Assembly: GCF_013408335.1 (NCBI RefSeq)
Contig: NZ_JACBZR010000001.1
Span: 1,488,001 to 1,552,000 of the forward strand
Length of the DNA stretch: 64,000 bases
Source: Nocardioides panzhihuensis
Lineage (GTDB): Bacteria > Actinomycetota > Actinomycetes > Propionibacteriales > Nocardioidaceae
Reading direction: 5' to 3'
Shown: positions 26,752 through 35,306 of the stretch, in pieces
Layout: every line of letters starts with the position of its first letter
Numbering within the stretch: the first letter of the stretch is position 1
Notes under the pieces: generated by a model
What the model was told of the DNA's origin: nothing
What the model saw: the letters and a program-made list of their open reading frames with translations, nothing else
Databases searched by the model: none
Translations under genes and position numbers: made by a program

Positions 26752-28116
26752 ATGACCAATATATCGGTTCCTTCTTGGGAACTAGCGTCCAGTCATTCGC
26801 AGGATTGGGATCTTCCGGTGCTGGCCGAGGTCGACGTGCTCGTCGTCGGTGGCGGCGCCGCTGGGGTGGCCGCCGCCACGGTCGCGGCCGAGGCCGGGCT
26901 TCGGGTGGTGCTGGTGGAGAAGTACGGCTTCTGCGGCGGCGCGGCTGTGGCCGGCATGTCCGGAACCGTGTGCGGGCTGTATCTGGCATCGGACGCCTCT
27001 GAAGGGCCGAGTCAGGTCGTGTTCGGCTTCGCCGACAGGTTCTGCCGCAGCCTGGATGAGCGCGGCGGGCTGAGCGGGCCGCAGCGGTACGGAAAGACCT
27101 GGACCGTCGCTCACGATCCGCTGGTATGGCGCGAGGTCGCCGACCAGATGCTGGAGGCCGCGGGCGTTCAGCTGCTCCTGCACACGACCGTCGTCGGGGT
27201 CCTTCTCGACGGCAAGTCCCACGCCGGGGTGGTGGTCGAGTCCAGCGCCGGTCGCGCGACGATCCGCGCCTCCCGCACGATCGACGCCTCGGGTGACGGG
27301 GCTGTGGCTGCCCGTGCTGGCCACGACTATCTGTTCGGCAACGACGGCATGATCCAGAACCCCACGATGTTCTTCCGGATCGGAAACGTCGACACCGACC
27401 GGTTCTGGGACTTCTACGGCCAGGACACCATCTGTCCTCCCGCGGTCACCGAGGCCATCCGCGCGGCACGGGACGAGGGGTTGGACCTGCCCCGCGACAA
27501 GATCTGGATCTTTCGTACCACTCGTCCCGGCGAGCTGATGGTCAATGCCACTCGGTTGTCGGGGCGGGACGGACGCGTGCTGAACGTGATCGATCCGGCC
27601 GACTTCACCGAGGCTGAGATCGTCGGTCGCCGCCAGGTCCGCGAGTACGCCCGGTTCCTCCAGCAGCACGTCCCCGGCTGCGAGGCCAGCCACGTGGTTG
27701 ACACCGGGGTAGAGGCGGGGATTCGGCAGACTCGGACCATCGTAGGAGCCAAGACACTGCGTAACACCGATGTGGTCGAAGCCCGCAAGTTCTCCGACGG
27801 CATCGCCCGCTCGCCGTGGCCGATCGAGCTGCACAGCGGCAGCCGGCCCAAGCTCGAGTGGCTGCTCGACGACGTTTACGAGGTGCCGTATCTGACCTTG
27901 GTCCCTGCGACCGGGGAGAACTTGATCGTTGCCGGACGGTGCCTGAGCGCCGAGCACGAGGCGCTGGCCTCGGCTCGGGTGACTGCTCAGTGCTTCGAGT
28001 ACGGGCACGCGGCCGCCGTCGCTTCAGTGCTGTCCCTGACCAGCGAGATGCCATACCGAGACATCCCCGGAGCCGACGTCCGTGCGGCCATGACCAAGAA
28101 CGGAAGTGCACTATGA
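26752..28116 (+). CDS. FAD-dependent oxidoreductase
   Basis: A 454-residue flavoprotein of the FAD_oxidored family (succinate-dehydrogenase/fumarate-reductase-like Rossmann fold). The dinucleotide motif VVGGGAAGVAAATVAAEAG is followed by LVEKYGFCGGAAVAG. A distal FAD contact is in TIDASGDGAVAARAG, and a second one near the C-terminus is in LIVAGRCLSAEHEALAS. It has no signal or membrane segment. Homologues often lie in sugar-acid or carbohydrate gene clusters with unproven chemistry. Its stop overlaps the IlvD/Edd start (ATGA), so oxidation and dehydration of one substrate is likely. Confidence 0.85.
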   Translation: MTNISVPSWELASSHSQDWDLPVLAEVDVLVVGGGAAGVAAATVAAEAGLRVVLVEKYGFCGGAAVAGMSGTVCGLYLASDASEGPSQVVFGFADRFCRSLDERGGLSGPQRYGKTWTVAHDPLVWREVADQMLEAAGVQLLLHTTVVGVLLDGKSHAGVVVESSAGRATIRASRTIDASGDGAVAARAGHDYLFGNDGMIQNPTMFFRIGNVDTDRFWDFYGQDTICPPAVTEAIRAARDEGLDLPRDKIWIFRTTRPGELMVNATRLSGRDGRVLNVIDPADFTEAEIVGRRQVREYARFLQQHVPGCEASHVVDTGVEAGIRQTRTIVGAKTLRNTDVVEARKFSDGIARSPWPIELHSGSRPKLEWLLDDVYEVPYLTLVPATGENLIVAGRCLSAEHEALASARVTAQCFEYGHAAAVASVLSLTSEMPYRDIPGADVRAAMTKNGSAL

Positions 28117-29780
28117 CCGAGCTGCGGAGCAACTTCGAGCCAGGGACCACCCGCTGGGCGGTCCGGCGAGCCCAATGGACGGCGATGGGGCTGACGCCGG
28201 AGGAACAGGTTCGTCCCAAGATCGCGATCGTCAACACGTCATCCCGGCTCTCGGTCTGCTTCGCACACCTCGACGACGTCGCCGAAACGGTGGCCGAGGC
28301 GGTTCACCGCGCCGGCGGACTTCCGCTGGAGATCCGCACCACCGCACCCAGCGACTTCGTTACCAGCGCCGGGCGCAAGGCCCGCTACCTGATGCCGACC
28401 CGCGACCTGATCGTCAACGACATCGAGGCCGCGGTGGAGGGCGCGGTGCTCGACGGCATGGTGCTGCTCTCCTCATGCGACAAGACCACGCCCGCCCATC
28501 TGATGGCCGCGGCCCGGCTCGACCTGCCTGCTGTGGTCGTGGTCGGCGGCTACCAGCGCGGTGGCACCTTCTCGGGTTGCTCGGTGGACATCGACACGGT
28601 CTACGAATCGGTAGGCCCGGTCGCAGCCGGAGAGATGAGCGTCGACGAGCTCGGTGCCCTGGCCGACAGCGCGATCCAGGGCCCCGGAGTCTGTGCTGGG
28701 CTGGCCACCGCCAACACGATGCACTGCCTCGCCGAGGCGCTGGGTATGACCATGCCCGGGTCTGCGCCGACCCGCGCCAACTCCCCGTCGATGCTGGAGC
28801 GGGCCGTCGCGGCCGGCGAGCGGATCGTCGAGATGGTCGCCGAGCAGCTCACCGCGCGCAGGGTGCTCACTCGGGAGGCGGTCGAGAATGCGATCGAGGT
28901 CGCCCTCGCGCTGGGAGGATCGGTCAACTGCATCCGTCACCTCGCGGCGGTTGCCGCCGAGGCTGATCTCGATATCGACGTCGTCGGTGCCTTCGAGAGC
29001 CAGGGTCGCGACGCGGTGCAGCTGGCGGCCATTCGCCCCAACGGCACCGACCAGGTCTGGGATCTGGACCGGATCGGCGGCGTCCAGACCGTCCTCCGCA
29101 CCCTGCTACCTCGGCTGCACGGTGAGGCCCTCACCGTGTCCGGGCGAACCGTCGCCGAGCTCGCGGCCGACGCACAGCCGGCCGACGGACAGGTGCTTCA
29201 CGAGCTCGCCGACCCCATCAGGCCCGAGCCAGGGTTGCTGATCTTGCGCGGGTCGCTGGCCCCCGATGGTGCCATCGTCAAGGTCGCGGGCGTGGGGGAC
29301 GCCCGCCGCCAGTTCACCGGCCCCGCCTGCGTGTTTGCGGGTGAAGACGCCGCGATCGACGCTCTCGGCCGCGGTGAGGTCAAGCCCGGGCAGGTGATCG
29401 TGCTGCGGGGCATGGGCCCCCGCGGAGGGCCCGGCACCGTGTTCGCGGCCAGCTTCGTCGCAGCCCTCAACGGCGCCGGACTCGGCGGACAGGTCGCCGT
29501 AGTCACCGACGGTGAGCTCTCGGGTCTCAACCACGGTCTGGTGGTCGGGCAGGTGATGCCGGAGGCCGCAGACGGCGGTCCGCTGGCCGGTGTCGGCGAT
29601 GGCGACCAGATCCGAATCGACCTCGATGCCCGATACCTGGATGTCGACCCGGTAAGAGACGGGGCGCCGGTTCGCGCATCAGACAGCAAGGACGAGGTGG
29701 GTTGGCTGGGTCAGTACGCCGCTCTTGTCGGCCCCGTCCAGACCGGTGCAGTGCTGCGCCGTCCCACCAGTCGCGGATGA
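28113..29780 (+). CDS. IlvD/Edd family dehydratase (probable sugar-acid dehydratase)
   Basis: A 555-residue dehydratase of the dihydroxyacid/6-phosphogluconate dehydratase family. The three iron-sulphur cysteines are at 49 (RLSVCFAHL), 122 (SSCDKTTPAH) and 194 (GPGVCAGLATANTM). The C-terminal active-site segment GMGPRGGPGT and the VVTDGELSG / GLVVGQVMPEA motifs are present. The context (FAD oxidoreductase, MHS transporter, GntR) favours a hydroxy- or sugar-acid catabolic enzyme over branched-chain amino acid synthesis. The start overlaps the upstream stop. Confidence 0.88.
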   Translation: MTELRSNFEPGTTRWAVRRAQWTAMGLTPEEQVRPKIAIVNTSSRLSVCFAHLDDVAETVAEAVHRAGGLPLEIRTTAPSDFVTSAGRKARYLMPTRDLIVNDIEAAVEGAVLDGMVLLSSCDKTTPAHLMAAARLDLPAVVVVGGYQRGGTFSGCSVDIDTVYESVGPVAAGEMSVDELGALADSAIQGPGVCAGLATANTMHCLAEALGMTMPGSAPTRANSPSMLERAVAAGERIVEMVAEQLTARRVLTREAVENAIEVALALGGSVNCIRHLAAVAAEADLDIDVVGAFESQGRDAVQLAAIRPNGTDQVWDLDRIGGVQTVLRTLLPRLHGEALTVSGRTVAELAADAQPADGQVLHELADPIRPEPGLLILRGSLAPDGAIVKVAGVGDARRQFTGPACVFAGEDAAIDALGRGEVKPGQVIVLRGMGPRGGPGTVFAASFVAALNGAGLGGQVAVVTDGELSGLNHGLVVGQVMPEAADGGPLAGVGDGDQIRIDLDARYLDVDPVRDGAPVRASDSKDEVGWLGQYAALVGPVQTGAVLRRPTSRG

Positions 29781-29807
29781 GTTCGCCCCATCAAACAGGA
29801 GAAGATG

Positions 29808-31172
29808 ATGAGTTCTGATTCCACCTTCAGCGACGCGCAGCGGGCACAGGCTCGTAAAGCGGGGATCGCGGCGCTCGTCGGCACCACCCTGGAGTGGTAC
29901 GACTTTCTGATCTACGGGACCGCGGCCGCGCTGATCCTGAACGAACTGTTCTTCCCCAGCGTGAGCGCTGCGGCGGGCACTCTGGCCGCATTCGCCACCT
30001 ACGCGATCGGATTCCTCGCCAGGCCGTTGGGCGGACTGGTGCTCGGAAACCTGGGAGATCGGGTCGGCAGGCGCGCCATGCTGCTCCTCACGATCATCCT
30101 CATGGGTGTGGCCACCACCCTGATCGGGCTGCTTCCCACCTACGCCAGTATCGGCGTCTGGGCGCCCGTGCTCCTCATCGTCCTACGGCTCCTTCAGGGA
30201 TTCGGGGCGGGAGGTGAATATGCGGGTGCCGTGGTGATGTCGGTCGAGCATGGCAACCAGTCCCGGCGCGGGGCCGCTGGCGCCTGGGCGCCGATGGGGT
30301 TCGCGCTCGCGACTTTGCTGTCGACCGGCATCTTCCAGCTCGTGGTTCTTCTTCCCGATGACCAATTCCGCGCCTGGGGCTGGAGGGTTCCGTTCCTCCT
30401 CGGCTTTGCCCTGCTCTTCGTCGGCTACTTCATCCGTCGACACATCCATGAGACCCCCGCGTTCGAGAACGCACGAGAGCTGGAGCGACAAGGCGCTGCC
30501 CAGCCGGCCAGGACGCCGGTGTTCGCGGTGCTCCGGGAGAACCCGCGCAGCTTCCTGGTCGTGGTCGGCGCCCGATTCGCCGAGAACGGCTTCGCCTACC
30601 TGTTCCCGGTCTTCGCAGTCGCGTACGCCATCAACGAGGTCGGATTGTCACGCCAGACCACCCTGCTTGCGGTCGTTGTCGCATCCGCGGTCCAACTCGT
30701 GGCGATCCCGGTCTTCGCGATCGTTTCAGACCGTGTGGGGCGCCGTCCCGTCTATGCTCTGGGCGCGGCTTTGTCTCTTGTATGGCTGGTGCCGTTCTTC
30801 TTCATCCTCGATACCGGTAACACGTTGCTGGTCATGTTCGCCATGGTGGTAGGCCTCGGCATCCTGTACCCCGCCATGCTGGCCCCTCAGGCGGCCTACT
30901 TCGCAGAGCTGTTCAGCACCAAGACACGGCTGTCGGGCTTCGCATTCGCACGGGAGATCGGCTCCGTGCTCGCCGGTGGATTCCTCCCCTTGGTTGCCAC
31001 TGCTGTCCTAGCGTGGGCTGGCCACTGGTGGGCCGTTGTGGCGTACATGTCCCTGCTCACCGCTCTGACCTTGGTAGCGCTCGCCTTCGGGCCTGAAACG
31101 CGCAGTACGAGCCTGACGGAAACCAAGCAAGACCCGACGTTGGACGAGGCCGCCGACCTCGAGCTGACATAG
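29808..31172 (+). CDS. MFS transporter, metabolite:H+ symporter (MHS) family
   Basis: A 454-residue, twelve-helix permease. MHS hallmarks are TTLEWYDFLIYGTAAALI in helix 1, RPLGGLVLGNLGDRVGRR between helices 2 and 3, and RLLQGFGAGGEYAGAVV in helix 4. MHS members import carboxylates, osmolytes or aromatic acids with protons. ATG at 29808 is best placed for the AGGAG six bases upstream (29805 is an alternative). It probably brings in the acid processed by the two upstream enzymes. A decayed relative lies at 34925. Confidence 0.92.
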   Translation: MSSDSTFSDAQRAQARKAGIAALVGTTLEWYDFLIYGTAAALILNELFFPSVSAAAGTLAAFATYAIGFLARPLGGLVLGNLGDRVGRRAMLLLTIILMGVATTLIGLLPTYASIGVWAPVLLIVLRLLQGFGAGGEYAGAVVMSVEHGNQSRRGAAGAWAPMGFALATLLSTGIFQLVVLLPDDQFRAWGWRVPFLLGFALLFVGYFIRRHIHETPAFENARELERQGAAQPARTPVFAVLRENPRSFLVVVGARFAENGFAYLFPVFAVAYAINEVGLSRQTTLLAVVVASAVQLVAIPVFAIVSDRVGRRPVYALGAALSLVWLVPFFFILDTGNTLLVMFAMVVGLGILYPAMLAPQAAYFAELFSTKTRLSGFAFAREIGSVLAGGFLPLVATAVLAWAGHWWAVVAYMSLLTALTLVALAFGPETRSTSLTETKQDPTLDEAADLELT

Positions 31173-31250
31173 CACTTCGCAGTTCCAGCTCGTACGTCCG
31201 GCAGATGGCCTCGATCCAGAACATCGCTGCTGTTCAGGGCCACCGGCGCG

Positions 31251-31736
31251 TCATCTGCTGCTCTCAGTGAGGTCTTCGAGAGCTTCCTTGCGCCCGTGGC
31301 CATAGACGATGGAGCTACGAAACTGAACGACTTCACGGCGGCTGCTGAGATTGTCAACCAGGAAGGAGTGCAACGCGGCGACGTCACGGACCCCGACATG
31401 CAGGAGGAAGTCATCACCCCCGGCGAGCACAAAGACCGCCATCACTTCCGGCATCGCCAGAGCGTCACTGTGGAACTGGTCGATGAGGTCACGGCTCAGT
31501 GGTCGCACCTGGGTGAACACCATCGCCTCGACGGACCGGCCGAGGGCCCCGAGGTCTACCGCCGTGTGAAAGCCCGTGATCACGCCTCGGGACTCGAGCC
31601 GACGTACCCGCTCGGAACATGTTGAGGGCGCAGCACCTGCGATCGAGGCCAGTTCGCGCATCGGGAGCCTGGCGTCTCGCTGGAGAGCTTCCAGTATCCG
31701 GCGATCGGTTCGATCCAGGTTCGGAGTTTCGCTCAT
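31251..31736 (-). CDS. Lrp/AsnC family transcriptional regulator
   Basis: A 161-residue regulator. The N-terminal helix-turn-helix (DRTDRRILEALQRDARLPMREL, then AGAAPSTCSERVRRLESRGVI) and the C-terminal RAM ligand domain (MPEVMAVFVLAGGDDFLLHVGV) are complete. It is divergent from the amino-acid dehydrogenase gene and very likely its regulator. The minus-strand sequence TATACG just upstream of the ATG suggests a very short or absent leader. Confidence 0.9.
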   Translation of the reverse strand: MSETPNLDRTDRRILEALQRDARLPMRELASIAGAAPSTCSERVRRLESRGVITGFHTAVDLGALGRSVEAMVFTQVRPLSRDLIDQFHSDALAMPEVMAVFVLAGGDDFLLHVGVRDVAALHSFLVDNLSSRREVVQFRSSIVYGHGRKEALEDLTESSR

Positions 31737-31754
31737 TTTCCGATCGTATAGCCG

Positions 31755-31767
31755 ATGAGGACCTCAT
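31755..31767. promoter_or_regulatory. Palindrome between the Lrp gene and the amino-acid dehydrogenase gene
   Basis: ATGAGGACCTCAT is a perfect 6-1-6 palindrome in the 61-base divergent space, next to TATAGC. It is a candidate Lrp/AsnC operator judged by symmetry and position only. Confidence 0.35.
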
Positions 31768-31797
31768 AGCTGCGATGAACCGTCCAGACTCCTACCT

Positions 31798-32853
31798 ATG
31801 AGCCGATCAGATCTTCAACTCACACGTTTCGATCATGAAGTGCTGCGCGTCGAGCGCGGCCCTCGTTCTGGTGTCGCCATCTCCGTCGCCGTTCATTCAA
31901 CGCAGGCGGGGCCTGCGATCGGTGGATGCCGGATCAAGTCCTACTCCGACTGGCGCGATGGGATCGCCGACGCGACGCGCTTGGCTGCTGCGATGACCGA
32001 GAAGTGCTTGCTGGCGGGGCTCCCGCACGGTGGTGGGAAGGCCGTCGTGATGGATCCGGGGACGCTCCACGACGCTGACGTACGTCACCTAGTCCTGGAG
32101 GACCTCGCTGACGTCATCACCGGACTCGGCGGGACCTACATCACCGGTCCGGACATCGGCTCGACTCCAGAGGACATGGACATCATCCACCAGATGACCG
32201 GAGGGCTCTCGTTCTGCCGCCCCGAAGCCAGCGGCGGCAGCGGCAACTCGAGTGACGCGACGGCGCAGGGAGTGATCGCCGCCCTGGTCGCCGGGGCCGA
32301 GCACGTCTTCTCGACGAGCTCACTGGCAGGGCTTCGGGCCGGGATCATCGGCTATGGCAGCGTCGGCAGCCTGATCGCCGAGTCGCTGGCGTCACGCGGA
32401 TGCGTCGTGACCGTGGCCGAGGCGAATCAGCAGCGGCGCCGCGATGTCGAAGCCGCCGGCGTGGCCTGGGCACAGGGCGACCTTCTCGAAGAGGACCTCG
32501 ACATCCTCGTTCCAGCCGCGATCGGTGGCTTGTTGTCTCCTGAGAGCGCTCGCGCATGTCGAGCTCGGCTGATCGTCGGTCCCGCCAACAACCAGCTCAC
32601 AGACGAAGGTGTCGCCTCGATCTTGCATGACAACGGCACCACATGGGTGCCTGATGTCGTCGCGAGTGCGGGCGGCATCATTCACGCGGTCTGCCGGGAG
32701 GAGATGGGCCTCGACGAGCGGGAAACCGCCGGTCGCATCGCCGCGATCGGCGCCACCACGGCGGAGATCCTTGCAGAGTCACGCGACTTGGCGATCACCC
32801 CGCAGGCCACCGCCCGCAACATCGCCGCGCGTCGACAGAAGGAAGTGGCATGA
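31798..32853 (+). CDS. Glu/Leu/Phe/Val dehydrogenase family protein
   Basis: A 351-residue amino-acid dehydrogenase that reversibly deaminates a hydrophobic amino acid with NAD. The substrate-domain motifs GPAIGGCRI and LAGLPHGGGKAVV contain the catalytic lysines. TYITGPDIGSTPEDMDII and the nucleotide-binding IIGYGSVGSLIAESLASRG follow. The small size matches leucine/phenylalanine/valine dehydrogenases, not hexameric glutamate dehydrogenases. Lrp/AsnC control and the coupled DUF2000 gene complete the unit. Confidence 0.88.
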   Translation: MSRSDLQLTRFDHEVLRVERGPRSGVAISVAVHSTQAGPAIGGCRIKSYSDWRDGIADATRLAAAMTEKCLLAGLPHGGGKAVVMDPGTLHDADVRHLVLEDLADVITGLGGTYITGPDIGSTPEDMDIIHQMTGGLSFCRPEASGGSGNSSDATAQGVIAALVAGAEHVFSTSSLAGLRAGIIGYGSVGSLIAESLASRGCVVTVAEANQQRRRDVEAAGVAWAQGDLLEEDLDILVPAAIGGLLSPESARACRARLIVGPANNQLTDEGVASILHDNGTTWVPDVVASAGGIIHAVCREEMGLDERETAGRIAAIGATTAEILAESRDLAITPQATARNIAARRQKEVA

Positions 32854-33293
32854 GCAGCCCTGACGTCCCGCCTGTCCAACGCGTCGTACTCGTAGTCCGC
32901 GACGACCTGCCAGTAGGGCAGGCCGTCAATGCGGGCACGGTGCTGGGGGCGAGCGTCGGGTCTCTGCTCGATCTCCCCTTGGGAGCGGATGGCGCTGATG
33001 CTTCCGGAACCAGCTACGGCGGCATCGTCACCACGCCCGTACCGGTGCTGGCGGCCGGCGGGAAGGAACTCGCCCGGCTGTTCCGTGCGGCAAACACCGA
33101 CGAACGCCTGGTCGCACTTTCGCTCACAGAGACCGCCCGTCACGCCCGCACCTATGAGGCCTATCTGACGACTCTGGCCGAGACGCACGAAGCCGACCTT
33201 GACATCGCCGCACTCATCGTCGCGGGGCCACGAAACCGCGTCACGCGGGCGACGAAGCATCTATCTCTTTTCGGAGTCGACTCAGAGAAATGA
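32850..33293 (+). CDS. DUF2000 family protein
   Basis: A 147-residue protein of the DUF2000 family, with a peptidyl-tRNA-hydrolase-2-like fold by family knowledge. Visible segments are VVLVVRDDLPVGQAVNAGTVLG, PVPVLAAGGKELARLFRAA and DIAALIVAGPRNRVTRATKHL. The start overlaps the dehydrogenase stop (ATGA), so the two are co-translated. Function unknown; repeated linkage to Lrp and amino-acid genes suggests a role in amino-acid metabolism. Confidence 0.75.
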   Translation: MSSPDVPPVQRVVLVVRDDLPVGQAVNAGTVLGASVGSLLDLPLGADGADASGTSYGGIVTTPVPVLAAGGKELARLFRAANTDERLVALSLTETARHARTYEAYLTTLAETHEADLDIAALIVAGPRNRVTRATKHLSLFGVDSEK

Positions 33294-33312
33294 TGTGAGA
33301 ACTCCCAAATAG

Positions 33313-33351
33313 GCGGGGGCCTTGGCGGGGCCCGGCGTCAAGGTCCCCCGC
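33313..33351 (+). terminator. Hairpin after the DUF2000 gene
   Basis: GCGGGGGCCTTG (33313-33324) pairs with CAAGGTCCCCCGC (33339-33351) with a single bulged base and a 14-base loop, followed by ATTCTCGTTGTT. It is a good intrinsic terminator for the dehydrogenase operon. Confidence 0.65.
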
Positions 33352-33374
33352 ATTCTCGTTGTTCATGCCAGTCG

Positions 33375-33404
33375 GTTTGCCAGATCAGCAACAATGTTTG
33401 CCAG
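33375..33404 (+). repeat. Direct repeat GTTTGCCAG, 21-base spacing
   Basis: GTTTGCCAG occurs at 33375-33383 and again at 33396-33404, two helical turns apart, about 75-100 bases before the DUF1684 fusion gene. It may be an activator-binding pair; no promoter boxes are convincing. Confidence 0.3.
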
Positions 33405-33476
33405 GATCTGTGCCGCCGTCGCAATGTGGCACCTGAAGGGCGCTCGTATCGGGCGTCAACAGGAACAGGAGGATCT

Positions 33477-34709
33477 ATGTCTACTGAGGACTCTGGTCAC
33501 CCCAGCGTGCCGGTGGAGTACGCGACCTGGCGGAAGAGCCGTTGGGAAGAGGTCGCCGGCCCGGGCGGCAAGGCAGGCACCGTCCAGCTGGCCATGGTCT
33601 CGCATCCCGAACCGGGGGTGCCGGGCCTGCCCGGTCGATGGGAGGTGAGTGCATCGGGGGTCTTGACGCTCACCGTCACCGCTGCGGACGGCGTGTCGAT
33701 CGGCGGGCGGCCGGTGACCGGTGTGGTGGAAGTGGAGTCCGGCAGCCAGGTGGAGCTTGCTGACGGGCGGGTGTGTTTCGTCCAGGGGCGGGGTGGAACG
33801 TACGGCATGGTCGTCTGGGACCCTGCTGCCCCGGTTCTCACTGGGCTTCGCGAGATCGCGAGCTATCCCTACGATCCGAGCTGGGTCGTCGACGCCGAGT
33901 ACCGGGCGGTGCCCGGCCGTACCGTCGAAGTAGGGCGACTGACCAGCCCGCGGAGCAAGGAGACGGTCTCCGCCCCGGGCGACCTGGTCGTCGAGCTCGG
34001 CGGCCAGGAGCACACCCTGGTGGTGCTGGAGTCGGTCCCCGGCCTGCGGCTGGCGGTCTTCACCGATCCCAGCAGCGGCACCGACACCCCCGAGATCGGA
34101 CGATGGTTGATCCTCCCTCCGGACGAGGGCAGCAATCTCCGGGTCGACTTCAACCAGGTGATCCTGCCCCACCACGTGTTCTCCACGGCGTTTCCCTGCC
34201 CGATCCCGCTTGAAGCGAACCATCTTCCGGTCGTCGTCGACGCCGGAGAACGTGCGCCCGTCCTCGACGAGAGGAACAGGAGCACGGTGACAGAACCCGA
34301 CAAGAAAGGACAGGACGGAACCATGGAACCCGAGCTGACAGAGAAAGCGGTCCAGTACCTGCGGCACCTGGAGAAGTTCGACTTCGCAAGCATGCGAGCG
34401 ATGTGCGCGGACACAGCCAGCGTCTGGCACAACGATGGCAAGGGCGAGCAGACGATCGAGGAGAACCTCGAGCAGCTCAAGCAGATGACGGGCGGCGGCG
34501 CCGCGCTGCGGTACGACATCGTCCGGCAGTTCCAAAAGCCCGACGAGGTGCTCCAGCAGCACGTGCTGCACATCAGCATGCCCGGCGGGTCCGGCATCGA
34601 GCTGCCAGTGGCGATGTACTTCGGTTTCAAGGACGGTCTCATCGACCGGATCGAGGAGTACGCGAACATGACGCCGCCCGACCAGGGCCACGTCACTGAC
34701 GGAAGCTGA
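33477..34709 (+). CDS. DUF1684 domain fused to an NTF2/SnoaL-like domain
   Basis: A 410-residue two-domain protein. Residues about 10-260 are a DUF1684 domain: tandem small beta domains, YPYDPSWVVDAEYRAVPGR, and the conserved end VDFNQ, PCPIPLEANHLPVVVDAGER. Residues about 285-405 form an NTF2-like cone fold (VQYLRHLEKFDFASMRAMCAD, YFGFKDGLIDRIEEYANM). DUF1684 proteins normally end after the first part, so this is a fusion joined by a charged linker (NRSTVTEPDKKGQDG). An internal ATG at 34323 begins the NTF2 part and could give a second product. The start at 33477 has AGGAGG. Function unknown. Confidence 0.8.
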   Translation: MSTEDSGHPSVPVEYATWRKSRWEEVAGPGGKAGTVQLAMVSHPEPGVPGLPGRWEVSASGVLTLTVTAADGVSIGGRPVTGVVEVESGSQVELADGRVCFVQGRGGTYGMVVWDPAAPVLTGLREIASYPYDPSWVVDAEYRAVPGRTVEVGRLTSPRSKETVSAPGDLVVELGGQEHTLVVLESVPGLRLAVFTDPSSGTDTPEIGRWLILPPDEGSNLRVDFNQVILPHHVFSTAFPCPIPLEANHLPVVVDAGERAPVLDERNRSTVTEPDKKGQDGTMEPELTEKAVQYLRHLEKFDFASMRAMCADTASVWHNDGKGEQTIEENLEQLKQMTGGGAALRYDIVRQFQKPDEVLQQHVLHISMPGGSGIELPVAMYFGFKDGLIDRIEEYANMTPPDQGHVTDGS

Positions 34710-34738
34710 TCCGGCACCTGAACCGGCGCCGAGAGTCT

Positions 34739-34773
34739 CCGGCACCTGGGCATGAGCGATGCCCAGGTGCCGG
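34739..34773 (+). terminator. Perfect hairpin after the DUF1684 fusion gene
   Basis: CCGGCACCTGGGCAT (34739-34753) and ATGCCCAGGTGCCGG (34759-34773) form a perfect 15-bp stem with a five-base loop, 29 bases after the stop codon. The 597-base space up to 35306 otherwise holds the transporter remnant and the promoter of the next operon. Confidence 0.8.
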
Positions 34774-34924
34774 ATCGCCGTCAGCCTCTGTTCTCGCGAC
34801 GGCGGACGAAGACCTGTCACGCCTAGGCTGCCCGGACACCCACCGGATGAATGAGACGACGATACTCACGCGCCGTACGTCGAACACGGCAGGTACCGCG
34901 ACCGGTCAGTGATGACTGCGCAAG

Positions 34925-35100
34925 TTGATGGCTGCTGGACTGATCGGTAGCTCGAGCGAGTGGTACGACCTCTTCATATTCGGGAAGGTGGGCGCACTCG
35001 TATTCGGTCCGCTCTTCTTCCCCGATGCATCACCCGCCTGGTTTTCGGTCACATCGGGGACCGTGCCGGCCACAAACCAGCCTTGGGCTACTCCAGGTTT
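34925..35100 (+). pseudogene. Remnant of an MHS-family MFS transporter
   Basis: The reading from 34925 gives GLIGSSSEWYDLFIFGKVGA and VFGPLFFPDASPA, which is the first helix of an MHS transporter (compare TTLEWYDFLIYG in the intact gene at 29808). At about 35035 the homology jumps to the next frame as RLVFGHIGDRAGHK, the helix 2-3 loop motif, with the intervening helix deleted. Nothing of helices 3-12 follows. So it is a truncated, frameshifted N-terminal fragment of about 55 codons. Confidence 0.7.
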
Positions 35101-35199
35101 CGTTGGCGAGCGTCGCCCACCGCGGGCAGCTCGCGCAATCCACGGAGGGAGACAGGGAGGCGCCACCGCCAGCGATGAGCATCAGGCAACACGAGGATA

Positions 35200-35258
35200 T
35201 TGACAAGCATGAATCATGATTATAGTATTTCGTCACCGTGATGTGACTGACGTCACGG
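35200..35258 (+). promoter_or_regulatory. Promoter and operator-like repeats of the branched-chain-type ABC operon
   Basis: TTGACA (35200-35205), 17 bases and TAGTAT (35223-35228) form a near-consensus promoter 80 bases before the receptor ATG. Downstream lie CCGTGA-N11-TCACGG (35236-35258) and the embedded palindrome TGACGTCA (35248-35255), a position where a repressor would block transcription. Confidence 0.6.
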
Positions 35259-35306
35259 AATACGGAGGCATGGCGCACGATGCGCCGCCCGTCGGAAGGA
35301 GTTCTG

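Noticed and set aside
27816..28112. N-terminal extension of the IlvD/Edd frame
   Set aside because: It lies inside the FAD oxidoreductase gene; the ATG at 28113 overlaps that gene's stop and begins the family homology.
28113..29780. Biosynthetic ilvD
   Set aside because: No other isoleucine/valine genes are near, and the neighbours are a catabolic-type transporter, oxidoreductase and GntR regulator.
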